This document shows positions 56,263 through 64,000 of a stretch of 64,000 bases of DNA, piece by piece. Origin of the DNA: Benincasa hispida (taxonomy: Eukaryota; Streptophyta; Magnoliopsida; Cucurbitales; Cucurbitaceae). The stretch spans positions 28,135,186 through 28,199,185 of the forward strand of contig NC_052350.1 of the NCBI RefSeq assembly GCF_009727055.1, written 5' to 3'. The position numbers and the translations under genes were made by a program. The notes beneath the pieces were generated by a model. It made no database searches and was not told the origin of the DNA. It saw nothing but the letters and a program-made list of their open reading frames with translations. How positions within the stretch are numbered: position 1 is the stretch's first letter; each line of letters begins with the position of its first letter.

Positions 56263-57735
56263 TTAGACAATATACCGCATGTCTTGTAGACCTAGACTTT
56301 TTAGATGATTCTCGAACACTTTAGCAATGAGAGCCTTTGTAAATGAATCAGCAACGTTGTGCTCCGAAACAATCCTCATGAAAATCACGTCACATCGATG
56401 CACAATCTCCCGAATCAAGTGATATTTTCTGCTTAATGTGTTTGCCTTTTCCATGACTCCTAGGTTCCTTAGAATTTGCCACACACCACTGTTATCACAA
56501 TAAAGTGTGATGGGCAAAGACATATTTGGAACAACTTCCAAAATCAGCAAGGAACTTCTTATGCCAAACAACCTCTTTAGCAGCTTCATAAGTAGCTACA
56601 TATTCGGCTTCCATAGTGAAGTCTGTGATGCATCCTTGCTTGATGCTCCGTCAAATTATAGCTCCTCCATTCAGACTAAACCTGACCTTGATGTGGATTT
56701 TCGAGAATCTCGATTAGTCTAAAAGTTAGAGTTTGTGTATCATGTAAGGATCAAATCCTTATCTCCATACACAAACATATAGTCCCTTGTTCCCCTAAGG
56801 TACCTGAAGATTGTTTTGACCGTTGTCCAGTGATCTAACCTTGGATTGGATTGATATCGACTGACAATCCATATTTCATAGTAAATGTCAGGTTTGGAAT
56901 ATAACATTACATACATAAGGCTACCAACAGCCAATACATAGGGAATTCGTCTCATTGCCTCAACCTCTTGAGGAGTCTTAAGACACTGCTACTTAGACAA
57001 TACAATTTCATGCCTGAAAGGTAATAAACCCTTTTTGGAATCGTGCATCGAATATCTAACAAGCATTTTGTCAATATACGATGCTTGAGACAAGTAAAAC
57101 CTTTTGTTCTTATGATCCCTGATGATCTGGATCTCTAGAACAAACTGCACCTCTCCCAAATATTTCATTTGGAATTGGGCGGCCAACCATTTCTTTACAT
57201 TAGTCAGAAAACCTACATCATTTCCAATAAGTAAAATATCATCCACATACAGTATGAGGAAAGCCACTGAGCTGTTGATGATTTTCTTGTAAACACAAGA
57301 CTCATCAACATTCTGATCAAAGCCATAAGATTTGATCACAATATCAAATCTTATATTCCAAGATCGAGATGCTTGTTTTAATCCATAAATGGATCGGTTA
57401 AGCTTGCAATCCTTTTTCTCTTGATCTTGTTCAATGAATCCTTCTGTTTGATTCATGTAGATGGTCACTTCAAGATTGCCATCCAAAAAGGTAGTCTTGA
57501 CGTCCATTTGCCATATTTCATAGTCATAATATGTGGTTGTGGACAAGAGAATTCTAATAGACTTTAACATGACAACAGATGAGAAAACTTCTTCATAGTC
57601 CACTCCTTCAACCTGGGTATAACCGTTTGTCACAAGACTAGCTTTAAAGTTCTGTACCTTTCCATCTACACCTCTTTTTCTTTTGTAGATCTATTTATAA
57701 CCTATAGGTTTTACCCCATCAGGTTGATCTACAAG
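56263..57735 (-). pseudogene. Copia pol 3' part: reverse transcriptase and RNase H, broken
   Basis: In minus-strand order: from about 57735 a segment reading ELVDQPDGVKPIGYK, then a stop, then the frame 57633-56989 with DVKTTFLDGNLE, YGLKQASRSWN and the catalytic LYVDDILLIGND. The next frame, 56955-56740, has SLMYVMLYSKPDIYY and FRYLRGTRDY. Then comes a stop-rich gap, and 56589-56263 holds the RNase H end (PITLYCDNSGVWQI and RKYHLIREI). The domain order fits Ty1-copia. Several stops and shifts make it non-functional. Its upstream half lies beyond the gypsy insertion at 63176-64000. Confidence 0.9.
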
Positions 57736-57738
57736 CTC

Positions 57739-59404
57739 TGATGCGATGTTTTATGATGTGGAGACGTGGATGAAATGCGATGGTGAAATTGCGTTGAGCA
57801 CTCAAGTTTTCTCAGCGGAATCCAAGTGTAAACTCCACTGAGTTTCTTGGTAAGTCCAGGGTCGAATTCAGGGACTTGTGAAAACAGGTTGTGGTGGTAA
57901 TTTTTAGGAAAACTTTACGGTAACCAAATAAATAAATAGTTGTTGAGGTTGTCGTTTGCGTTAATGAAAAATAAACAAATATGGCGGAGTTTGAAAAGAG
58001 AGTTGACAAACGAAAAATACGATGAGTATGCGGTGAACAGGTTGAAAAGGGTTTCGACTAACACTTCCTAGGAAGCGTTCATGCTTTGCGATCATGCAAC
58101 CTGCATACAACAGTAAACCATCTCTCGGTGCAAATGCCATGGGTTTTAAGGCTAGAATGCATGTGATATATGCAATAAGTCTATAGAGCCTACATATAAG
58201 TCTCTATTCTTATTTATGCGATGAAAAAATGACACACACACAAATAAGGTGACCACATAATATCATTCCCATCTCTAGGATGCATGCGATGCAGGTTGAC
58301 AAACAGAGATTATCTCTAAGTCCCTATCTCTTGTTTATACAGTTCTAATCTTACTTTCTCGAGTCTAGATTCTAACCTAGCTCTCTCGAGTCTTAGGTTC
58401 TTTCTTCAGACTCTCTCTCGAGTAACTCTAAAGGGGTATTTGGCACAGCATAACACAAGATAATCGCGAACAATGAACTTCCTAGGTCATGTTAGCTTAG
58501 ATCTTCTCAACTCATTCGACTAGTTTAGCTACTCATGCGTGCTAAGAGAGTGAACAGATGCAAAATAAGAACTTCCATTGTATAAATATAAAGATGAAGT
58601 ACAAAATAACAATGCAAGTATAAAATAAAGAGCCTGGTAGCAATCTCTTGCTGCCCAGGCTTTTACACTGTTTTTCTACTCGTGTTTAAAAGATAATCTC
58701 GCTCTCGTGAGAGTCGGCCCGCTCTCTGTTTCTACGCCTCAAGGTTCTCTCTCGAGTTGCCCTGAGCGATATCCAGCATCTCTACACCTCTCTTGCTCCG
58801 CCTTAAAATAGAAAGAAAAACTATGGACAAAGACGTGCGATCCGAACTTATGAATTTTCGAACCCTTTTTCTGAAGGTTGCCTTCAGTATTTATAGAGCT
58901 TTTGGGATGAAAGGCGGCTTCTCTCTCATGATTGCACAGATGGGACGGCTTTAATTCCCTGACTGATGCGCCAAATATTTGTCACTGAAAAGCTGAATGT
59001 ACTTGTTATCGTTAGCGGCTGTCAACTTAATTTGGATTTGACTGTCATCAGCTTTCTGTCCCATCGTGATTAATTATGTCTTTCACCCAGATGCGCCCAC
59101 CATCTTGCGCCGACCAAGTCGCGGCAATCCTTCTTGAGCAAATGTTTGCGAACATGATCACCGCAAAGCCTTGCGGTAATGCTGTGCTTGACCAATGATT
59201 TCCTATTATTGCAATTTTTGTCTTGCGTCAACGCATATTCTGCATAGAAATACAAAAATCAACTGTTCCTATGCGATGAATGCATGCGACCGCAATATTA
59301 TGAATCTGATACTTTTTGGATGCAATTTAACATGTTTTATCAACGCAAACCAACATTGTTTAAGAACTTAACACTATGATAATGTGTATTTCTGCCCGTT
59401 ATCA
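57739..59404 (-). mobile_element. 3' LTR of the truncated Athila-like gypsy element
   Basis: On the + strand it starts TGATGCGATGTTTTATG (57739) and ends GCCCGTTATCA (59404). On the minus strand it therefore begins TGATAACGGGC and ends CATCGCATCA. A polypurine tract sits directly outside (59405-59420), showing this is the 3' LTR. It includes the block CCCTGAATTCGACCCTGG (minus strand near 57874), shared with the LTR at 1-2144. The left edge abuts copia pol coding sequence. Confidence 0.8.
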
Positions 59405-61015
59405 CACCCCCAAATTTAAACAATGCTTATCCTCAAGCATAAGCTAAAGATTTCTTTTAGCAAGTCGACCGCAATGTATTTTTCCTAGATTTCTCAAGGA
59501 TACTTCATTCAATTCTTATACACCAAAATTCCCTCAAGTCTTTATTCAAGTCTCTTCTTGAAATATTTCTAAGACCTAGGGATCGCAAGGTTAACCTTCA
59601 AAAGAACTTTACTAAATTCCGGAACATCGCATTATTTATTTCAAAAAGGAAAATTTTTCACCGGTGTCAAATGATTTTATCCTTGCATATTTCTTGACAT
59701 TGTTATTTTTTTTCTGACCTTGCGCTGATCCAAGTGTCTTGCCTTCGTTTTGGCTTGTCCCCACGTGTATCATACGGACATCCAACTATGAGCAATGCGC
59801 TTTTCTCAGACTAAACTCATACCTATTTGGCAGCGGAGTTGCGGTCATTTATTTATGCATTGATGCTAGTGACTTACTTTCATTTTGACTTGCCCCCACG
59901 TATGTCATGCAGACATCCAACTATGGGTAAGTGCCTTTCACAACTTAACTCTTATCAACATGGGTTTCCCATTGCTTTGACAATGGAGTTGTTATTCTCA
60001 AATTTTCTTTTTCTTTTTTTTTTCTTTTTTCTTTTTTGTAAAATAGCAAGGTCGAAATTAAATACCTCACCCCCAAATCTAAAATGCAGCAATGTCCTCA
60101 TTGCCAAAAGATTGAAATAAGTCATGCGATGTTCTTAGAATGCTTTGTAAAGATAGTTTGAAAGAAAACTAGCAAACCCCTAACTTCTAGAAATATTTTA
60201 TGAGGTGGCTATCTTAAAGTTAAGTTGACTCGAGTATATACGAACGAAATAAAAGCATGTTTTTCATCATTGAAATCATAATTGGCAAAGAAACAGTATG
60301 CAATTACTTACTAAATTTATCCATGTCAAATGATTGTGGTGATCAAAGAAGATGCGGTGATAAAACTTTTAAAATTAAAATGCGATGCGATAGTGCAAAA
60401 TTTGAAATAGAGATAAGGAAGAATACACCCCCAAATTTGCATTGTCGCCCCCATTGTGTATTGATGCATCCTTCTTTGCGGCGTTTCTCTTCTTTGAATT
60501 ACAGTGACCGAATAAAATAAGTTGCTTCTTCGTGTAACATCTCTGCAATCCAGCGCCTCGATCGTTGCAAGAAAAACAAATAGAGGGTCAAATAATTTTA
60601 AACAACACAATATATATATATATATATTTGCATAATAAGAGTAAGAATAGATAAAGACTGAAAAGATATAGTGAAGATATAGTGAAAATTCTGAGTAGTA
60701 GAGAAGAATTGAAGATTCCATGATTCCCAAAACTTACGTTCTTGATGGATTGCGATCGTCTGATAATGCAGGGACCATCTACTTCCTTCTTCATTAAAAG
60801 TTATTTAGTTCCACGGAGTCGACTTGGCGATGCCAGCCTTCTCTATGATATGCCTTTACTCGCTGTCCATTAACTTTGAATATGTTGATTTCGTCATCAT
60901 TTGATAATTCTACCGTGCTATGTGGGAATACTTGTCTAACTATGAATGGTCCGGACCAACAAGACTTTAATTTTCCTGGGAAGAGCCGTAGACGTGAGTT
61001 GAATAATAAGACCCT
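59405..61015 (-). mobile_element. Non-coding 3' region of the Athila-like element
   Basis: It lies between the integrase end and the 3' LTR. The 11-mer CACCCCCAAAT (complement ATTTGGGGGTG) occurs three times, at 59405-59415, 60068-60078 and 60426-60436. The first is the polypurine tract at the LTR. A (TA)n run lies at 60611-60627, and a poly-T stretch near 60005-60037. Small open frames have no domain; an env-like ORF known from Athila relatives is not recognisable. Confidence 0.6.
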
Positions 61016-62330
61016 CTACCCGACTTGGAGGTTTTTACCGCATATGTGTTTGTCGTGCCAGCGTTTGGTGCGCTCCTTGTAAATCTTTGCGTTTTCATAT
61101 GCGTTAATCCTCCATTCTTCTAGCTCGACCAATTGCATTTTTCGCGCTTCTCCTGCTTTCTTCAAATCAAAGTTCAGCTTCTTTACCGCCCATAGTGCCT
61201 TATATTCTAGCTCCAAAGGTAAATGACACACCTTACCAAATACCAACGCATATGGAGACATACCTATTGGTGTTTTAAATGCAGTTCGGTATGCCCACAA
61301 CGCATCGTCGAGCTTTGTTGCTCAATCTTTTCGTGAAGGCCTTACTACCTTCTCGAGTATTAGCTTAATCTCCCGATTGGACATCTCGGCTTGACCATTC
61401 GTCTGCGGATGGTATGCGATGGCCACTTTGTGGAGAATGTTGTATTTGCGCAGCAGCTCCTTAATAGTATGATTGACAAAGTGTGACCCCTCATCACTTA
61501 TGATGGCACAGGGAGTGCCAAAGCGAGTGAAAATATTTTTCTTCAAGAATTGGGAGACTGTCGCCACATCGCTTGCGGCGCATGCCACTGCCTCTACCCA
61601 CTTAGATACATAATCGACGGCTAATAAAATACAATGTTTACCATTCGAAGGAGGGAATGGTCCCATGAAATCAATACCTCACACGTCGAATAATTCAAGC
61701 TCCAAGATGGTGTTCATCGGCATTACATGTTTCCATGAAATGTTACCTGTGCATTGGCATCGATCACACTTCATTACGTAGTCAACATTCTTAAACAATG
61801 TAAGCCAAAAGAATCCACTCTGTAAAACCTTATCCTCCAAAGTGCCCACCATATGGTGAGTCATGACACTGTGATAATATGCATTGTTGAGCAGCATTTG
61901 GTATGCATAGTCGTAGAATCTGATCTACCCCCTTTTTATACAGATTCGGCTCATCCCAATAATAATGTCGGCATTCATGCTTGAGCTTCCTCTGTTGGTG
62001 GAAGGTGTAATCTTCAGGAAATTGTCCGCAAACCAGATAGTTGACTATGTCAGCATACCAAGGCAATTCTTCAATATGGAACAACTGTTCATCCGGGAAT
62101 ACCACACTTACCTCTGATTCATTGCAGTCAACTTCAAGGTTTTTCAATCTGGACAAGTGATCTGTAACTTGGTTCTCCATCCCCTTTCGGTCAATTATTT
62201 CTATATTAAATTCTTGAAGGAGGAGAAACCATCTGATCAATCTCGGCTTTGCGAGCTTCTTTGTCATTAAGTACTTTATTGTCGAGTGATCAGTATGGAT
62301 GAGTACCTTTGTTCCCAATAGATATGCTCA
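61016..62330 (-). pseudogene. Gypsy integrase region, frameshifted
   Basis: Minus-strand order: 62318-61830 holds the end of RNase H ([20 protein letters not shown]) and the linker to a [11 protein letters not shown] motif. After a shift, 61897-61679 has the zinc-finger CDRCQCTGNIS. 61666-61322 holds the core: [13 protein letters not shown] (first Asp), [10 protein letters not shown] (second Asp) and [12 protein letters not shown] (Glu). 61300-61016 has [20 protein letters not shown] and the C-terminal part [15 protein letters not shown]. All catalytic residues are still visible, but shifts and stops break it. The style of the motifs is that of Athila/Calypso elements. Confidence 0.88.
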
Positions 62331-63172
62331 AAATTTTTCCAACGCAAAAATTACAGCAAGAAGCTCTTTCTCTGTGGTGGTATAATTGGTCTGAGTAGGA
62401 TTTAATGTCTTACTCGCATATGCGATGGGATGTAAGATTGTTTTTCTCTTTTGTGCCAAAGTTGCTCCCATCGCATACCTGTTTGCATCGCACATTATTT
62501 CAAAAGGCAGTGTCCAATTAGGTGCAATTAACACGTGTGCGGTAATCAGCGCATTCTTTAAAACTCTGAATGCATTGAGGCAGTTGTCGTCAAGATCAAA
62601 TTTTCTGTCAGCCTCTAACAACACACTCAGTGGTCGTGCTATTTTGGAAAAGTCCTTGACAAAGCGTCTGTAAAATCCAGTGTGCCCTTAGAAACTTCGT
62701 ACAACCTTCACGCTTGTTGGAGGTGGAAGTTTTTCAATTGCTTCGATTTTTGCTTTATCCACCTCTAACCTGTCCTGGGAAACCTTGTGCCCCAACACTA
62801 TGCACTCCTTTACCATAAAATGGCACTTTTCCCAGTTAAGCACCAGATTCGTCTCTTCACATCTCTTCAGTATCTTTTCCAAGTTGGCTAGACAAACTTC
62901 ATAGGTGTTCCCATAAACAGAGAAGTCGTCTATAAAGATTTCAACAGAATGCTCAAGATAGTCTGAAAAGATGGCCATCATGCACCTTTGGAACGTGCTT
63001 GGTGCATTGCAGAGGCCGAACATCATGCGGTGAAAAGCAAAGGTCCTATATGGGCAGGTGAATGTGGTCTTGTCTTGGTCTTCTGGAGCTATCATAATCT
63101 GGTTGTACCCGGCATAACCATCAAGAAAGCAGTAAAAGTCATTTTCAATAAAAGGTCGTTTTGTCATTTTTT
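62328..63172 (-). pseudogene. Gypsy reverse transcriptase (C-terminal part) and RNase H, broken
   Basis: From about 63172 the frame reads FYCFLDGYAGYNQIM, then TTFTCPYRTFAFHRMMFGLC and the catalytic IFIDDFSVYG. It runs to a stop near 62686. A further frame (62624-62328) has the RNase H start (EIMCDANRYAMGATLAQKRK, NYTTTEKELLAVIFALEKF). The N-terminal half of the reverse transcriptase, the protease, gag and the 5' LTR are all missing. Confidence 0.9.
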
Positions 63173-63557
63173 CTTCAAAGCATAACTCACATACAGGTAA
63201 AAAGTTTTCTTCCAAACCATTTAGAAGCCTACTTTTCATAAATCTCTCAATCCTATTGAGATTAATGTGACCTAATCTTAGAAGCCAAAGATGGAAATTT
63301 TCTTTAGGAGAAACTCTCAGTCTTTTAACAGTTGTTGTTGTTTTGAACATTTCAATATTTAACTCGACTTTTGTAACTAACGGCCTTAGTACATATAAGT
63401 TATGTTCTATTGAACCAAGACCTAGTTTCATTCCATTCTTAAAAACAAACACTTTATTTCTAGAGAAGGATAGGGAATACTTTTGTTCAATCAGACAAGA
63501 AATAGAAATTAAGTTCCTTTTGATATGAGGAACTACATATACGTCATCCAATAACAT
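62688..63557 (-). pseudogene. In-frame copia-gypsy chimeric reading frame (289 aa)
   Basis: Residues 1 to about 128 are copia: a segment HIKRNLISISCLIEQKYSLS, then the GAG-pre-integrase zinc motif (LRLGHINLNRIERF, CELCFEEKMTKRPF). From about residue 130 the same frame continues as gypsy reverse transcriptase (DFYCFLDGYAGYNQ...). The junction lies near 63170-63176. It arose through deletion and has no expected function; transcription is unknown. Confidence 0.88.
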
Positions 63558-64000
63558 ATGTCATTTATTGTCCAAAAATAACTTAGGTTTGCCTACAATA
63601 ACAACTGAAATGGCCTCACCAGTATCGATTCTAAAAGTCATCTTTCTAACTACTAATTGTCTCCAGGAATTAAATCCCTGATAGGAAGAACATACGCAAT
63701 TAGTAGCTCCCGAATCAATTATCCAGGAAGAATCATCAGTCTCTATTAAGCACATCTTCAGGACAAATAAATCAGGTTTATTTTCTTTGGGGTTCTTCCT
63801 TTTCTAGAGAGTAATGGGACAGCTCCATAACCCATATCATAAACTCTAAGTTTCATCTCAGAAGATAATCCTCATTGATTAACTTCACTAGATTTAGCAA
63901 CATTTGTTTTTTCTATTCGTCCCATGATATTCAATATGGACTGAAGTTTATTTAGGGAGCTGACAATACTAGTTTCATCATCATCATCTCCATTTAGCTT
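63176..64000 (-). pseudogene. Copia gag-end, protease and pre-integrase region, 5' part
   Basis: On the minus strand, from the window edge: a linker with a stop (about 63860), then the protease frame 63755-63561 with SSWIIDSGATNC (catalytic DSGA), a stop, then the pre-integrase zinc finger (H-H-C-C) up to about 63176. The integrase core, which should follow, is absent. Coding resumes as copia only at 57735, beyond the gypsy element. Confidence 0.85.

Noticed and set aside
61016..63172. Active autonomous gypsy element
   Set aside because: Stops, frameshifts and the loss of gag, protease, the reverse transcriptase N-terminus and the 5' LTR rule it out.

Overview
This window is nuclear DNA from a eudicot plant. 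The coding exons are split by GT-AG introns, intergenic DNA is very AT-rich, and most of the window is LTR retrotransposons, solo LTRs and MITEs in several nesting layers. The short-palindrome minisatellites (TCTATCAGTGATAGA type) and the repeat families suggest a cucurbit, but that is pattern recognition, not a search result.

Four intact host genes are visible, all on the + strand. (1) A monosaccharide/H+ symporter of the STP family, closest in my memory to STP14, lies at 20381-24366 (4 exons, 522 aa). (2-4) A tandem array of three GT47 exostosin-like type II membrane glycosyltransferases lies at 30298-33108, 37671-40759 and 44288-47556. All three have four exons, identical intron phases and a last exon of exactly 669 nt. 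The first two are most alike.

Layout: 1-2144 Athila-like gypsy LTR carrying two library-adapter artefacts; 2145-4761 copia leader plus LTR (minus); 7157-10153 non-autonomous copia with target duplication AATAA; 10.2-15.1 kb a nest of SINE-like, hAT-like and MULE-like elements plus a palindromic minisatellite; 15746-17920 solo copia LTR (TSD TGATT) interrupted by a chimeric assembly patch with an adapter and an N; 20.1-24.4 kb STP gene; 24819-28341 solo copia LTR (TSD AATTA) containing another solo LTR (25050-26877, TSD CCATT); 29.1-29.7 kb MITE; 30.3-47.6 kb the GT47 array, with a probable endogenous pararetrovirus relic (about 34.19-36.59 kb) between genes 1 and 2; 50991-51483 solo LTR (TSD GGAAG); 51.5-54.3 kb TIR elements, a degenerate minisatellite and a LINE RNase H scrap; 54301-64000 a minus-strand copia element interrupted by a truncated Athila-like gypsy element, with an in-frame copia-gypsy chimeric reading frame at one junction.

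The three GT47 genes probably act in the Golgi on cell-wall polysaccharides, and the STP protein imports hexoses across the plasma membrane. I see no pathway linking them. The most actionable observation is technical: three Nextera mate-pair junction adapters remain in the assembly. The most interesting biological ones are the copia-gypsy chimera, the pararetrovirus relic, the clean nested solo LTRs and the Pack-MULE-like element.
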